Positions 26,362-39,187 of a stretch of DNA of 64,000 nucleotides are shown piece after piece. Position 1 is the stretch's first letter. Every line of letters begins with the position of its first letter. The stretch lies in NCBI RefSeq assembly GCF_003105155.1, contig NZ_QETK01000002.1, forward strand, positions 124,001-188,000. Reading direction: 5' to 3'. The DNA comes from Pseudomonas sp. SDI. Its GTDB lineage: Bacteria > Pseudomonadota > Gammaproteobacteria > Pseudomonadales > Pseudomonadaceae. Below the pieces are notes generated by a model. That model worked only from the letters and a program-made list of their open reading frames with translations, did not search any database and had not been told where the DNA came from. The translations under genes were made by a program, and so were the position numbers.

Positions 26362-27225
26362 ATGAAATCAACCCTGGTCATCACACCGCGTGCCGAGTCG
26401 GTCGAGGGCCAGCCCATCCTGCGACCTTTGCCGTCGGCACGTTGCCGCAGTGTCGGGCCGTTCGTGTTCTTCGATCACATGCTCGAAACCGACTACCCGG
26501 CGGGCCGCGGCATGGATATCCGCCAGCATCCGCATATCGGCCTATCTACCCTCACCTACCTGTTCGAAGGCGAGATCCTGCACAAGGACAGCCTCGGCTC
26601 CGATCAGCGGGTCAAGGCCGGCGAGGTGAGCTGGATGACCGCCGGCAGCGGTGTCGCCCATGTCGAGCGGACCCCGCCCGAGGGCGTACAGGCGGGTTCG
26701 CGGCTACATGGCTTGCAGGTGTGGCTGGCGTCGCCGAAGGCTGCCGAACAGGGGCCAAGCAGTTACAGCCATCATTCGGCGGCAAGCTTGCCGGTGAGCG
26801 ACAGCCTGGGCGTGCGGATTCGCATGATTGCCGGCACTGGCTTCTGCCTGGAGTCGCCGGTGCCGGTGCTGTCACCGACACTGTATGCCGAGGTGCACAT
26901 GCAGTCGGCGACCACCCTGCTGGTGCCAGGCGAACACGCACAGCGAGCGCTGTATGTGCTGGCGGGAGAGGTCAGCGTGGACGACGAGCCGGTCGAACCG
27001 TGCAGCCTGGTGGTGTTGCCGGAGGGTGAGGCGCTGACACTGTATGCCGACGAAGCCAGCCACCTGGTACTGATCGGTGGGGCGCCGCTGGACGGGCCAC
27101 GGCGAATGAACTGGAACTTCGTTGCCAGTGACCCGCGGCTGATCGAGGACGCTCGTGCGCGCTGGGCGGCCGGCGACTGGCCGACGGTGCCGGGGGAAGT
27201 GGCGCGGATCGAATTGCCGCGTTGA
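26362..27225 (+). CDS. Pirin family protein
   Basis: A cytoplasmic bicupin of 287 residues. The N-terminal cupin holds the metal-ligand motif HPHIGLSTLTYLFEGEI and the downstream SGVAHVER pair. The C-terminal pirin domain has ALYVLAGEVSVDD and ends with GPRRMNWNFVASDPRLIEDA. Bacterial pirins act as quercetinases or redox-linked regulators; which applies here is not clear. The ATG at 26362 was chosen because the open frame upstream (to 26035) overlaps the opposite-strand pseudogene and has no pirin features. Monocistronic. Confidence 0.9.
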   Translation: MKSTLVITPRAESVEGQPILRPLPSARCRSVGPFVFFDHMLETDYPAGRGMDIRQHPHIGLSTLTYLFEGEILHKDSLGSDQRVKAGEVSWMTAGSGVAHVERTPPEGVQAGSRLHGLQVWLASPKAAEQGPSSYSHHSAASLPVSDSLGVRIRMIAGTGFCLESPVPVLSPTLYAEVHMQSATTLLVPGEHAQRALYVLAGEVSVDDEPVEPCSLVVLPEGEALTLYADEASHLVLIGGAPLDGPRRMNWNFVASDPRLIEDARARWAAGDWPTVPGEVARIELPR

Positions 27226-27268
27226 GCCTTGTGGGCCTCTCGCCGGCACAGCCCCCACAGCACATGAA

Positions 27269-27994
27269 TCAGGCCTTGAACACCTCATCCAGCAGGTTGT
27301 ACATCGCCCGGAACGCCCGCTTGGCGGTTTTTGCGTCGTACTTCATCTTGCCCGGAAGGTTTGCCCCGGTATCGGTGAACGAATGCACCGCGGCACCGTA
27401 GCTAATCAGTTGCCAATCCACCTTGGCGGCATCCATCTCTGCCGCAAATGCCGGCAGTTGCTCCTGCGGCACGAACGGATCGGCCGCGCCGTGCAACACC
27501 AGCATCGATGCCTTGGTCTTGCCTTCCTGCGCCAGCAACGGCGTATCCAGCGTGCCATGGAACGACACCGCCGCCAGCAGGCGCTCATCCGCCCGGCCCA
27601 GCTCCAGCGCACAGCAGCCACCGAAGCAGAAACCGAACGCCGCCAGCTTGCCCGGTGCCAGCACCGCCTTCGATTGCCCGACCAGTTGGTCCAACGCGGC
27701 CTTCTGCCGCTTGCGCAGCTCGAACCGGTCGTCCTTGAGCGGCGCCATCGCCGCTGCCGCTTCGTCCATGTTCGACGGGCGCAGCGTCTGCCCATACAGG
27801 TCGGCAACCAACACCACATAGCCCTGCTCGGCGACGTCGCGGGCAATGCGTTCGGCACCCTCGCCAATCCCCATCCAGTTCGGCGCCATCAGCAGGCCAG
27901 GCTGCTCTCTGGCACCCTGGGTGTAGAACAGGCGGCTCTCATAGGCTTTGCCGGCAACATGGTAGACCAGCGACTCAACGGTAACCTTGCTCAT
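27269..27994 (-). CDS. Dienelactone hydrolase family protein
   Basis: A 241-residue alpha/beta hydrolase with a cysteine nucleophile in GFCFGGCCALE, the acid in LHGAADPFVP and the catalytic His in VHSFTD. Dienelactone hydrolases open lactones in chloroaromatic catabolism, but chromosomal homologues like this one usually have unknown substrates and no ring-cleavage genes nearby, as here. Cytoplasmic. The start is the ATG at 27994 with GGAGGGA upstream. It lies downstream of htpG on the same strand but across a terminator. Confidence 0.88.
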   Translation of the reverse strand: MSKVTVESLVYHVAGKAYESRLFYTQGAREQPGLLMAPNWMGIGEGAERIARDVAEQGYVVLVADLYGQTLRPSNMDEAAAAMAPLKDDRFELRKRQKAALDQLVGQSKAVLAPGKLAAFGFCFGGCCALELGRADERLLAAVSFHGTLDTPLLAQEGKTKASMLVLHGAADPFVPQEQLPAFAAEMDAAKVDWQLISYGAAVHSFTDTGANLPGKMKYDAKTAKRAFRAMYNLLDEVFKA

Positions 27995-28015
27995 GCATCC
28001 CTCCTTTGCACAATG

Positions 28016-28042
28016 AAAAAAGCCCGCCGAAGCGGGCTTTCC
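28016..28042 (-). terminator. Rho-independent terminator after htpG
   Basis: The stem AAGCCCGC/GCGGGCTT with loop CGAA is followed on the minus strand by six T residues, 10 bases past the htpG stop. Confidence 0.88.
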
Positions 28043-28051
28043 TGCAACTAC

Positions 28052-29956
28052 TTAAGCCGATAATTCGACCAGCAGCTTGTTCAGTCGACGAACGTACGCT
28101 GCCGGGTCCTTGAGGCTGTCACCAGCCGCCAGGGCCGCCTGATCGAAGAGGATATGCGAGAAGTCGGCGAAACGGTCTTCGCTCTGCTCATGATCCAGCT
28201 TCTCGATCAGCGGGTGAGTCGGGTTGAATTCGAAGATCGGCTTGGAGTCCGGGACCTTCTGCCCGCTGGCTTCGAGGATCTGGCGCATCTGCAGACCGAG
28301 GTCCTGCTCACCGATGGCCAGGATCGCCGGCGAATCGGTCAGGCGGTGCGACACACGCACTTCGCTGACGGTATCGCCCAGGGCGGCTTTCAGCCGTTCG
28401 ATCAGGCCTTCCTTGTCCTTGGCCACTTCTTCCTGGGCTTTCTTGTCCTCTTCGGAGTCCAGCTTGCCCAGGTCCAGGTCGCCACGGGCAACGTCGACGA
28501 AAGACTTGCCATCGAACTCGCTCAGATAGCTCATCAGCCACTCGTCGATACGGTCGGTGAGCAGCAGCACTTCGATGCCTTTCTTGCGGAAGACTTCCAG
28601 GTGCGGGCTGTTCTTGACCTGCGCGTACGACTCGCCGGTGAGGAAGTAGATCTTGTCCTGACCTTCCTTGGCACGCGCCAGGTAGTCGGCCAGGGACACG
28701 CTCTGCTCGCCGCTGTCGTCGTGGGTAGAGGCAAAGCGCAGCAGGCCGGCAATCTTCTCCTTGTTGGCGAAGTCTTCAGCCGGGCCTTCCTTCAGCACCT
28801 GGCCAAAGTTCTTCCAGAAGCCCTTGTACTGCTCAGGCTCGTTCTTGGCCAGCTTCTCGAGCATGTCCAGCACGCGCTTGGTCAGCGCGGTTTTCATCGA
28901 GTCGATAATCGGGTCTTTCTGCAGGATTTCCCGCGAAACGTTCAGCGACAGGTCGTTGGAGTCAACCACACCCTTGATGAAACGCAGGTACAGCGGCAGG
29001 AAGGATTCCGCCTGATCCATGACGAACACGCGCTGTACGTAGAGCTTAAGGCCACGTGGCGCTTCGCGCTGATACAGGTCGAACGGCGCGCGAGCCGGTA
29101 CATACAGCAGCGAGTTGTATTCAAGCTTGCCTTCGACCTTGTTGTGGCTCCAGGCCAGCGGGTTCTCGAAGTCGTGACCGATGTGCTTGTAGAACTCCTG
29201 GTATTCCTCGTCCTTGATCTCGGTGCGCGGACGGGTCCACAGGGCGCTGGCGCGGTTGACGGTTTCCCATGCTTCGGCCGGTTGCTCTTCGCCTTCGACG
29301 GCCTCGGCCTGCTTCGGCAGTTCGATCGGCAAGGCAATGTGGTCGGAGTACTTCTTGACGATATTGCGCAGACGCCAGCCATCGGCGAACTCTTCCTCAC
29401 CCTTTTTCAGGTGCAGGACGATACGCGTGCCGCGCTCCGGCTTGTCGATGGTGGCTACTTCGAACTCGCCCTCGCCTTTCGACGACCAGTGCACGCCCTC
29501 GGCAGCCGGAGTACCGGCGCGACGGCTGAACACGTCGACCTGGTCGGCAACGATGAATGCGGAGTAGAAGCCAACGCCGAACTGACCGATCAGGTGCGAA
29601 TCTTTCTTCTGGTCGCCGCTGAGGTTCTTCATGAAGTCGGCAGTGCCGGACTTGGCGATGGTACCCAGGTGGGTGATGACGTCTTCACGGCTCATGCCGA
29701 TGCCGTTGTCTTCGAGGGTAACGGTGTTGGCCGCCTTGTCGAAGCTCACGCGAATTTTCAGCTCCGCGCCACCTTCAAGCAGCTCGGGCTTGGCCAACGC
29801 TTCGAAACGCAACTTGTCGACGGCGTCCGAGGCGTTGGAAATCAGCTCGCGCAGGAAGATTTCCTTGTTCGAGTACAGCGAATGGATCATGAGGTGCAGC
29901 AGCTGCTTCACCTCGGTCTGGAAGCCCAGGGTTTCCTTTTGAGTTTCCACACTCAT
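28052..29956 (-). CDS. htpG: Molecular chaperone HtpG (Hsp90)
   Basis: A cytosolic ATP-dependent chaperone of 634 residues. The N-terminal GHKL ATPase has the segments [21 protein letters not shown] and [11 protein letters not shown]. The middle domain has [14 protein letters not shown] and [10 protein letters not shown], and the C-terminal dimerisation domain ends the protein. Length and motifs are typical. It folds or remodels client proteins with DnaK. The minus-strand gene has its own terminator; no heat-shock promoter was confidently seen upstream. Confidence 0.97.
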   Translation of the reverse strand: MSVETQKETLGFQTEVKQLLHLMIHSLYSNKEIFLRELISNASDAVDKLRFEALAKPELLEGGAELKIRVSFDKAANTVTLEDNGIGMSREDVITHLGTIAKSGTADFMKNLSGDQKKDSHLIGQFGVGFYSAFIVADQVDVFSRRAGTPAAEGVHWSSKGEGEFEVATIDKPERGTRIVLHLKKGEEEFADGWRLRNIVKKYSDHIALPIELPKQAEAVEGEEQPAEAWETVNRASALWTRPRTEIKDEEYQEFYKHIGHDFENPLAWSHNKVEGKLEYNSLLYVPARAPFDLYQREAPRGLKLYVQRVFVMDQAESFLPLYLRFIKGVVDSNDLSLNVSREILQKDPIIDSMKTALTKRVLDMLEKLAKNEPEQYKGFWKNFGQVLKEGPAEDFANKEKIAGLLRFASTHDDSGEQSVSLADYLARAKEGQDKIYFLTGESYAQVKNSPHLEVFRKKGIEVLLLTDRIDEWLMSYLSEFDGKSFVDVARGDLDLGKLDSEEDKKAQEEVAKDKEGLIERLKAALGDTVSEVRVSHRLTDSPAILAIGEQDLGLQMRQILEASGQKVPDSKPIFEFNPTHPLIEKLDHEQSEDRFADFSHILFDQAALAAGDSLKDPAAYVRRLNKLLVELSA

Positions 29957-30057
29957 GGTCTTCTAACTCCGATCTGTTGGCAGTGAGCCGCTTCGCCCGG
30001 CAATCGGCCGGGGCGATAACGACGGATGAACAGCAGATGGGGGCAGCTCAGGTCATT

Positions 30058-30513
30058 TCAAGGGGCCGACAACTCTTTGATCTTGAAGTGCGCCCGCGCG
30101 GTAGCGATCGGCTCGTCGGCGTCGGCCTGCCAGGCGGTGATGGCGACGTTGGTCACGCGGCGGCCCTGGCGGTACAGCTGACAGCGGGCGTAGGTGTCGC
30201 GGTAGAGCCCGGCACGCAGGTAGTCGATGGAAAAATCGATGATTTTCGGGATCGCCGCGCTCTCGCTGAATATCAGCAGGTACAGCGCCGCCGACAGCTC
30301 CATGAAACCGGCGATCACCCCACCGTGGATCGCCGGCAGCAAGGGGTTGCCGATGTTGTCCGGGTTGGCCGGCAGGCGGAACAGCAGGTCGTCGCCGTCG
30401 CGACTGCATTCGATGCCGATCAGCCCGGCATAGGGGATCAGTTGCAGCAGCGGCTGATAATTGCCTTCGGCATGGGCCTGGCGCAGTTGTGCATGCACGC
30501 TGGACGGAATCAT
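30058..30513 (-). CDS. PaaI/hotdog thioesterase
   Basis: A 151-residue hotdog-fold thioesterase with the helix motif PAIHGGVIAGFMELSAAL, in which the usual catalytic Asp is Glu. It is probably an acyl-CoA thioesterase acting in the cytoplasm. Its start overlaps the stop of a second hotdog gene by 4 bases, so the two are co-translated and may form a heteromer or handle related acyl-CoAs. Downstream is htpG, on the same strand after about 100 bases. Confidence 0.85.
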   Translation of the reverse strand: MIPSSVHAQLRQAHAEGNYQPLLQLIPYAGLIGIECSRDGDDLLFRLPANPDNIGNPLLPAIHGGVIAGFMELSAALYLLIFSESAAIPKIIDFSIDYLRAGLYRDTYARCQLYRQGRRVTNVAITAWQADADEPIATARAHFKIKELSAP

Positions 30514-30986
30514 TGTGCAGCCCCCTTCAGCCGCTGGGAAAAGTTAAAGCCGCCCTTGATGTCCTTGCCCAGGCGCATGTAGGTGCCGACTGCCTGGGCG
30601 ATGGGCCGAGCCGGATCGTCCTGGTAAGCCGAGCCACGGATGAAGATCACGTCGCGGGTGACCCGAAAGCACTCGGCATGGCCGTAGACGTCGAGGTTGG
30701 CGACACTGCTGTGCAAGTAGTCGATACGCAGATCCAGCGTCGGACATACCTCGAAAGCCTCAAGCCCGCAGAGGATGGCCATGCCGCAGGTGGTGTCCAT
30801 CAATGTGGTGATGGCACCGCCATGGATCGCACCATTTTGCGGGTTGCCGACGATTTGCGGCGAATAAGGCAATACCAGGGTCATGCCAGAGCGCTCGGCG
30901 TGCTCAACACGCATGTTTAATATCCGACAATGCGGCAGGGCAGATAAAAAGCGTTCGGCTTGTGCCTTCAGCGGTACTTCGTTCAT
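30510..30986 (-). CDS. PaaI/hotdog thioesterase
   Basis: A 158-residue hotdog-fold thioesterase with the canonical NGAIHGGAITTLMDTTCGMAI motif, including the catalytic Asp. It lies just upstream of, and overlaps, a paralogous gene. Substrates are probably acyl-CoAs; there is no phenylacetate cluster in the window. Low identity between the two copies outside the motif argues for old divergence rather than a recent duplication. Confidence 0.87.
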   Translation of the reverse strand: MNEVPLKAQAERFLSALPHCRILNMRVEHAERSGMTLVLPYSPQIVGNPQNGAIHGGAITTLMDTTCGMAILCGLEAFEVCPTLDLRIDYLHSSVANLDVYGHAECFRVTRDVIFIRGSAYQDDPARPIAQAVGTYMRLGKDIKGGFNFSQRLKGAAQ

Positions 30987-31143
30987 GAGTGCGAGACCTT
31001 GGCAATTTTAGTTGGGCACTGCACAGACTTAGAAAAAAGTCTATATGGATCCGTTACTTATATATGTGTATGGTGCGCGGAACTAATTCAGGACGCTTGA
31101 ACTCTTATGCTTCAAGTAGGTTATTCCACAAGGAGAAACACCC

Positions 31144-31431
31144 ATGCGTAAAACGTTTGCTTATGCCGCCATGCTCGCCGCAGCTCTGGGCCTCGCCGCT
31201 TGTGACAAAGCCAGCGAAGACAAGGCTCAAGACGCGCAACAACACGCGGAGCAAGCCCAGCAGAAGATGGACGAAGCTCAGGATAAAATGAACGACGCCG
31301 CTAAAGAAAACGCCGAAGCCGCCAAAGACAGCGCCGAAGCGGAACAAAAGCGCGCTGAGGAAGCTGCCCCTGCTGCTCCTGCTACCGCTCCAGAAGCTGC
31401 ACCTGCTGCACCGGCCGAACCTGCCAAGTAA
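31144..31431 (+). CDS. Small Ala/Glu-rich lipoprotein
   Basis: A 95-residue protein. The signal peptide ends in the lipobox LAAC (Cys about 20), predicting an acylated, membrane-anchored product. The mature part is a highly charged helix rich in Ala, Glu, Lys and Gln with heptad-like repeats (HAEQAQQKMDEAQDKMNDAA), ending in an Ala/Pro-rich tail. The composition resembles Lpp/OprI-type coiled coils, but I do not assign it to a named family. AAGGAGA is ideally placed before the ATG, and a strong terminator follows. Confidence 0.8.
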   Translation: MRKTFAYAAMLAAALGLAACDKASEDKAQDAQQHAEQAQQKMDEAQDKMNDAAKENAEAAKDSAEAEQKRAEEAAPAAPATAPEAAPAAPAEPAK

Positions 31432-31447
31432 GCAGTCCAGCTGGAAT

Positions 31448-31477
31448 AAAAAAAACCCGACATTGTCGGGTTTTTTT
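31448..31477 (+). terminator. Rho-independent terminator after the small lipoprotein gene
   Basis: A perfect 7-base stem (CCCGACA/TGTCGGG) is followed by seven T residues and preceded by an A run, so it could work on both strands. Confidence 0.92.
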
Positions 31478-31535
31478 ATTTAGGCCGGCAGTTGCCGAAA
31501 GGTCGCACTGATGAACACGTAGCCGAAAGGAATGC

Positions 31536-32276
31536 TCATCCGAGCGGTTCCTTGCTCGGCTCCGGCGATGACGCCTCTGTCGGGGTATAGACCATCACGT
31601 CGAGCACGTCGGAATGAAACTCGCGGCGGTACAGCACCAGCACCACACCGGTACTCATCAACATGAACAGCCAGGGGCTGATGAACCAGCTGAGCATGGC
31701 CATACCGAAATAATACGAGCGCAGGCCGAAGTTGAACTGGTTGGCCGCCAGTGAAATAACGCGCGCCGCCCGCAAGGCAAAGCCTTTGCGTTCCTGTTCG
31801 CTGACCTGGCGCTCACCGATCATCGGCGCCGAGCCGACCAGCACGGCGGCAAAGTTGTACTGGCGCATGCACCAGCTGAACGTGAAGAAGGCGTAGACGA
31901 ACACGGTGGCCAGGCACAGCAGCTTGATCTCCGACATGCCTTGCGACGCCTGCTGAACCAGCGGCAGGTCGGCAAGCAGCGACAGCGCGCGATCCGACGA
32001 ACCGAGCACGGTGAGGATACCGGCGAGGATAATCAGGGTGCTGGAGGCGAAGAACGAGGCGTTACGCTCCAGGTTGCCGATTACGCTGGCGTCGGCAATG
32101 CGGTTGTCGCGCAACAGCATGCGGCGCATCCAGTCTTCCCGGTACAGGTGCAGCACGCTGGCCAGGCAGGCGGTATCGCGGCCCTTCCAGGTGGCATAAC
32201 GGGTGTAACCGCCCCAGCAGACGACGAACCAGCAGGCGGCAAGCAGATTGATCAGATTGTTTTGAATAAAGCTCAT
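31536..32276 (-). CDS. DUF599 family membrane protein
   Basis: A 246-residue integral membrane protein with four or so hydrophobic helices, from MSFIQNNLINLLAACW to LSWFISPWLFMLMSTG. It matches the DUF599 family pattern (SVLHLYREDWMRRML, then NRIADASVIGNLERNASFFAS). The function is unknown. The ATG at 32276 is preferred; the frame runs far upstream through brnQ territory, which is a shadow. It is separated from brnQ by a terminator. Confidence 0.8.
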   Translation of the reverse strand: MSFIQNNLINLLAACWFVVCWGGYTRYATWKGRDTACLASVLHLYREDWMRRMLLRDNRIADASVIGNLERNASFFASSTLIILAGILTVLGSSDRALSLLADLPLVQQASQGMSEIKLLCLATVFVYAFFTFSWCMRQYNFAAVLVGSAPMIGERQVSEQERKGFALRAARVISLAANQFNFGLRSYYFGMAMLSWFISPWLFMLMSTGVVLVLYRREFHSDVLDVMVYTPTEASSPEPSKEPLG

Positions 32277-32373
32277 GGACGGTCCCGATCGGAGGTGGGC
32301 CTGCACAGTAAAGTGCATTGACCGGCTTTCGACGCTGGCGGTTTGAAAAAGACACGTCCGGCCTGCAGAAACG

Positions 32374-32408
32374 AAAAAGCCCCGCTTCGTTAACGAATAC
32401 GGGGCTTT
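32374..32408 (-). terminator. Rho-independent terminator after brnQ
   Basis: The stem AAAGCCCCG/CGGGGCTTT encloses a second palindrome (TTCGTTAACGAA) and is followed on the minus strand by five T residues. Confidence 0.88.
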
Positions 32409-32467
32409 ACAGGTGTTACCAGGACCGGCTATTGCGGCTTGTGGCCCAAGCCGGCCCGGGCAGCACC

Positions 32468-33784
32468 TCAGGCAGTGGCTTCGCGGCTCTTGCCGAGTAC
32501 CACGCGGTCGAAGAAGGCAGCAACGGCCAACACCACGACCGACGGCACCAGCCAGGCGAGACCCTGCTCGCTCAGCGGCAGATGTGCCATCCACGCCGGC
32601 ATCCAGGCGTCCAGACCGGCGCCCTTGAGCGCATCGATCACGCCGAACAGCAGCGACACCGCCATCACTGGCGCCAGGATACGCGCCTGCGAGTTCCACA
32701 GCTCTTTGCAGAAGCTCAGGGCCACCAGCACGATGCACGGCGGGTAGATTGCGGTGAGCACCGGAATCGAGAACTGGATCAACTTGGTCAGGCCGAGGTT
32801 CGACACCACCAGCGAGAACACCGCCAACAGCACCACCAGCACACGGTACGACAGCGGCAGGATCTGACTGAAGTACTCGGCGCAAGCGCAAGTCAGGCCA
32901 ACCGCCGTCACCAGGCACGCCAGGGCAATCAACACCGCCAGGAAGCCACTACCCAACGAACCGAAGGTGTGCTGGACGTAAGCGTGCAGCACCGCAGCGC
33001 CGTTGGTTGCGCCCATGGCGATGTCATGGCTGCCGGCCCCCAGGCGGAACAGGCTGATGTACACCAGCGCCAGGCCGACACCGGCGATCAGGCCGGCAAT
33101 GATGGCGTAACGGGTGATCAACTGCGGCGAGTCGACACCGCGCGAGCGGATGGCGTTGACGATGACGATACCGAACACCAGGGCACCGAGAGTGTCCATG
33201 GTCAGGTAGCCGTTGATGAAGCCTTGCGAGAACGGCGCGGCAACGTAGGCCGGCTGTGCTTCACCGATGGTCCCGGCGGGCAGCCAGAAGGCAGCGATCG
33301 CGAGTGCGGCCAGGGCGATGATCTTCAGCGGGGCGAGGAAGCGGCCGACGGTGTCGAGCAGCTTGCCTGGGTACATGGACACGGCCAATACCACGGCGAA
33401 GTACACCAGGCTATAGATGAACAACGCCAACGGGCTTTCACCGGTTAGCGGTGCCACCCCCACCTCGAACGACACGGTCGCGGTACGCGGCGTGGCGAAC
33501 AGCGGGCCGACCGAGAGGTACGCTGCGGCAGCCAGCAGGCCACCGGCAACCTTGCCGATCGGGCTGCTCAGCGCATCCATGCCGCCACCGACCTTGGCCA
33601 GAGCGACAACGGTAACGACCGGCAGACCCACTGCGGTGATCAGGAAGCCAAGGGCCGCCATCCAGACATGCGGACCGGACTGCAGACCAACGATAGGCGG
33701 GAAGATGATATTGCCAGCACCGACGAACAACGCGAACGTCATAAAACCAAGCGCCAGGATGTCCTGGCCTTTCAACACTTTCAT
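32468..33784 (-). CDS. brnQ: Branched-chain amino-acid transport carrier BrnQ
   Basis: A 438-residue inner-membrane Na+-coupled carrier for Leu, Ile and Val of the LIVCS family. The N-terminus [20 protein letters not shown] with GAGNIIFPP is the family signature, and about 12 hydrophobic helices follow. It is a single gene with its own terminator. A 385-base non-coding stretch lies upstream between it and sucD. Confidence 0.93.
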   Translation of the reverse strand: MKVLKGQDILALGFMTFALFVGAGNIIFPPIVGLQSGPHVWMAALGFLITAVGLPVVTVVALAKVGGGMDALSSPIGKVAGGLLAAAAYLSVGPLFATPRTATVSFEVGVAPLTGESPLALFIYSLVYFAVVLAVSMYPGKLLDTVGRFLAPLKIIALAALAIAAFWLPAGTIGEAQPAYVAAPFSQGFINGYLTMDTLGALVFGIVIVNAIRSRGVDSPQLITRYAIIAGLIAGVGLALVYISLFRLGAGSHDIAMGATNGAAVLHAYVQHTFGSLGSGFLAVLIALACLVTAVGLTCACAEYFSQILPLSYRVLVVLLAVFSLVVSNLGLTKLIQFSIPVLTAIYPPCIVLVALSFCKELWNSQARILAPVMAVSLLFGVIDALKGAGLDAWMPAWMAHLPLSEQGLAWLVPSVVVLAVAAFFDRVVLGKSREATA

Positions 33785-34116
33785 TTAAGGAAATACCACA
33801 CTTCTGAATTCGGGATTTAGAGAGGGATTTCCCCTTGGATGAGGGAAATGCTGTCTACCTGGATTAAGCAGACCCGTTAAGCGTGTCGCTCCCTTTTGGG
33901 GGGCAGGCACAAAATGAGTGCATAGGGTAACGAAATTGGCAGGGAAACGCACTGTTGCAGGGGTGCTTGTCCGATGAGCGAATATCTATGTCGCCTGAGT
34001 GACCGACATTTGCTGATTCGATACACCGCCCTGCCCTGCCCCCCACACAGAGACTGACTGCCGTATAGGCCCGGCTTCACAAAGGCCGGCATGAAAATGC
34101 GCAAGGCAGAACGCAC
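33785..34116. other. Non-coding gap upstream of brnQ
   Basis: A 332-base stretch with no credible gene. Short ORFs on the minus strand here have neither a ribosome site nor a recognisable product. It should hold the brnQ promoter and a long leader, but I could not identify a convincing promoter or riboswitch. A G/C-run (CTCCCTTTTGGGGGG, about 33889-33903) could form a small hairpin. Confidence 0.4.
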
Positions 34117-34140
34117 AAAGGCCACCCGAAGGTGGCCTTT
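34117..34140 (-). terminator. Terminator after sucD
   Basis: A perfect 10-base stem (AAAGGCCACC/GGTGGCCTTT) around CGAA lies 30 bases past the sucD stop. The T-run is short. Confidence 0.75.
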
Positions 34141-34169
34141 GTGGCTAAAAAGCGAAGGTCAGCCGCAGC

Positions 34170-35054
34170 TTACTTCTTCACTTCCCAGCCAGTCAGCTCG
34201 GCCAGGGCCTTGCCGATGTCTGCCAGCGAACGCACGGTTTTAACGCCTGCGTCTTGCAGAGCAGCGAATTTCTCGTCTGCAGTGCCTTTGCCGCCAGAGA
34301 TGATGGCGCCAGCATGGCCCATGCGCTTGCCCGCTGGGGCAGTCACACCGGCGATGTAGGAAACCACTGGCTTGGTCACGTGTGCCTTGATGTAGGCAGC
34401 CGCTTCTTCTTCAGCCGAACCGCCGATCTCACCGATCATGACGATCGCTTCGGTCTTCGGGTCTTCCTGGAACAGCTTCAGGATGTCGATAAAGTTCGAG
34501 CCTGGGATCGGGTCACCACCGATACCGACGCAGGTGGACTGACCGAAACCGGCGTCAGTGGTCTGCTTGACCGCTTCGTAGGTCAGGGTGCCGGAACGCG
34601 AAACGATACCAACCTTGCCTGGCAAGTGGATGTGACCTGGCATGATGCCGATCTTGCACTCGCCCGGCGTGATCACGCCTGGGCAGTTAGGGCCGATCAG
34701 GGTCACACCCAGCTCGTCGCACTTGACCTTGGCATCCAGCATGTCCAGGGTAGGAATGCCTTCGGTGATGCAGACGATCAGCTTGATGCCGCCGAATGCC
34801 GCTTCCAGGATCGAGTCCTTGCAGAACGGCGCCGGAACGTAGATAACCGAAGCGTCAGCACCGGTCGCCGCAACGGCTTCCTTGACGGTGTTGAACACAG
34901 GCAGGCCCAGGTGAGTGGTGCCGCCTTTGCCCGGGGTCACGCCGCCAACCATTTTGGTGCCGTAGGCAATGGCTTGTTCGGAGTGGAAAGTACCTTGCGA
35001 GCCGGTGAAGCCCTGGCAGATGACTTTGGTGTCTTTATTGATCAGGACGCTCAT
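34170..35054 (-). CDS. sucD: Succinyl-CoA synthetase, alpha subunit
   Basis: The 294-residue alpha subunit binds CoA ([15 protein letters not shown]) and carries the phosphohistidine in [17 protein letters not shown]. With SucC it makes ATP or GTP from succinyl-CoA in the TCA cycle. Its ATG overlaps the sucC stop by one base (TAATG), giving 1:1 coupling. It is the last gene of the large sdh-suc cluster and a terminator follows. Confidence 0.97.
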   Translation of the reverse strand: MSVLINKDTKVICQGFTGSQGTFHSEQAIAYGTKMVGGVTPGKGGTTHLGLPVFNTVKEAVAATGADASVIYVPAPFCKDSILEAAFGGIKLIVCITEGIPTLDMLDAKVKCDELGVTLIGPNCPGVITPGECKIGIMPGHIHLPGKVGIVSRSGTLTYEAVKQTTDAGFGQSTCVGIGGDPIPGSNFIDILKLFQEDPKTEAIVMIGEIGGSAEEEAAAYIKAHVTKPVVSYIAGVTAPAGKRMGHAGAIISGGKGTADEKFAALQDAGVKTVRSLADIGKALAELTGWEVKK

Positions 35055-36220
35055 TACTTGCCCTCCGCAGCTTTGACAACTTGTTGAGCAGCGTCGGTCA
35101 GGCTGGTTGCCGCAATGATGTTCAAACCGCTTTCTGCCAGTACTTTAGCGCCCAGTTCAGCGTTGTTGCCTTCCAGACGAACAACAACCGGCACCTTAAC
35201 GCCAACTTCTTTCACTGCACCGATGATGCCTTCGGCAATCATGTCGCAACGAACGATGCCGCCGAAGATGTTGACCAGTACCGCCGCGACATTGCTGTCG
35301 GACAGGATGATCTTGAAGGCTTCGGTAACGCGTTCTTTGGTAGCACCACCACCTACGTCGAGGAAGTTGGCTGGCTTGCCGCCGTGCAGGTTGACGATGT
35401 CCATGGTACCCATGGCCAGACCGGCACCGTTGACCATGCAGCCGATGTTGCCTTCCAGGGCCACGTAGTTCAGCTCGAAGCTGGCAGCGTGGGCTTCACG
35501 AGGGTCGTCCTGCGACGGGTCGTGGAAGGTTTTCAGCTTAGGCTGACGGTACATGGCGTTTGCGTCGATGTTGATTTTCGCATCGAGGCAGTGCAGGTCG
35601 CCGTCGGCCTTGATGACCAGCGGGTTTACTTCCAGCAGGGCCAGGTCGTGTTCTTTGAACAGCTTGGCCAGGCCGACGAAAATCTTGGCGAACTGTGCAA
35701 CTTGCTTGCCTTCCAGACCCAGCTGGAACGCCAGTTCACGACCCTGGAATGGCTGCGCGCCAACCAGTGGATCGATAGTAGCCTTGATGATCTTCTCAGG
35801 AGTGTCGTGAGCGACTTTCTCGATGTCCACGCCACCTTCGGTGGAGGCCATGAACACGATGCGACGGCTCGAACGGTCGACTACAGCGCCCAGGTACAGC
35901 TCTTTGGCGATGTCAGTGCAGGATTCGACCAGGATCTTGGTCACTGGCTGACCATTGGCGTCGGTCTGATAGGTAACCAGACGCTTGCCAAGCCATTGTG
36001 CAGCGAACGCCTTGGCGTCTTCTTTGCTGCGAACCAGCTTGACGCCGCCCGCTTTACCGCGACCACCGGCGTGGACCTGGGCTTTTACAACCCATTCGGT
36101 GCCGCCGATTTTTTCGCAGGCTTCTGCGGCAGCTTCAGGGGTGTCGACTGCGAAACCCTTGGAAACTGGCAGGCCGTATTCAGCGAACAGCTGCTTACCC
36201 TGATACTCGTGAAGATTCAT
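35054..36220 (-). CDS. sucC: Succinyl-CoA synthetase, beta subunit
   Basis: The 388-residue beta subunit has an ATP-grasp fold: it starts [20 protein letters not shown], has the nucleotide segment [18 protein letters not shown] and ends with [11 protein letters not shown] and [13 protein letters not shown]. It binds the nucleotide and the succinate end. It follows lpdG after 178 bases that hold short GC-rich hairpins, so it may be transcribed both by read-through and from a local promoter. Confidence 0.97.
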   Translation of the reverse strand: MNLHEYQGKQLFAEYGLPVSKGFAVDTPEAAAEACEKIGGTEWVVKAQVHAGGRGKAGGVKLVRSKEDAKAFAAQWLGKRLVTYQTDANGQPVTKILVESCTDIAKELYLGAVVDRSSRRIVFMASTEGGVDIEKVAHDTPEKIIKATIDPLVGAQPFQGRELAFQLGLEGKQVAQFAKIFVGLAKLFKEHDLALLEVNPLVIKADGDLHCLDAKINIDANAMYRQPKLKTFHDPSQDDPREAHAASFELNYVALEGNIGCMVNGAGLAMGTMDIVNLHGGKPANFLDVGGGATKERVTEAFKIILSDSNVAAVLVNIFGGIVRCDMIAEGIIGAVKEVGVKVPVVVRLEGNNAELGAKVLAESGLNIIAATSLTDAAQQVVKAAEGK

Positions 36221-36398
36221 GCTTTTTACCGTCTTCGTTAGGTACTGCGCTTCGGCGCTGCGCTCTGTACGAGAGCCGCGCCACCTGTGACCGCTTACCC
36301 GCGGGGTTATCCCCGTCAGGCTTGAGTCCGGCGGAGTTTCCGCGGTGAGTCATGCACGCAAGACTCACGACGGGCCGTCCGCCGTGGTTTCTTATTGT

Positions 36399-37847
<1,449 letters not shown>

Positions 37848-37849
37848 TT

Positions 37850-37922
37850 AGCTTCAAGCCACAAGCTACAAGCTGCAAGACGGCCCGCTTCAACTTGAAG
37901 CTTGCCGCTTGCAGCTTGTAAC
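37850..37922. repeat. Inverted repeat between sucB and lpdG
   Basis: TACAAGCTGCAAG (37867-37879) and CTTGCAGCTTGTA (37908-37920) pair perfectly over 13 bases, and further copies of the AAGCT/AGCTT motif surround them. The CTTGxAGCTTG family is a common intergenic repeat in Pseudomonas. A processing or stability hairpin within the operon is likely. Confidence 0.75.
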
Positions 37923-37927
37923 TGTTT

Positions 37928-39145
<1,218 letters not shown>

Positions 39146-39187
39146 TATCAGTGGTTCCTTAAATTCGGTTTCTGGTGCGCGATGGCA

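Noticed and set aside
33941..33956. Possible RpoN promoter (TTGGCAGGGAAACGCA) near brnQ
   Set aside because: The GG to GC spacing is one base short of the -24/-12 rule, and it points away from brnQ.
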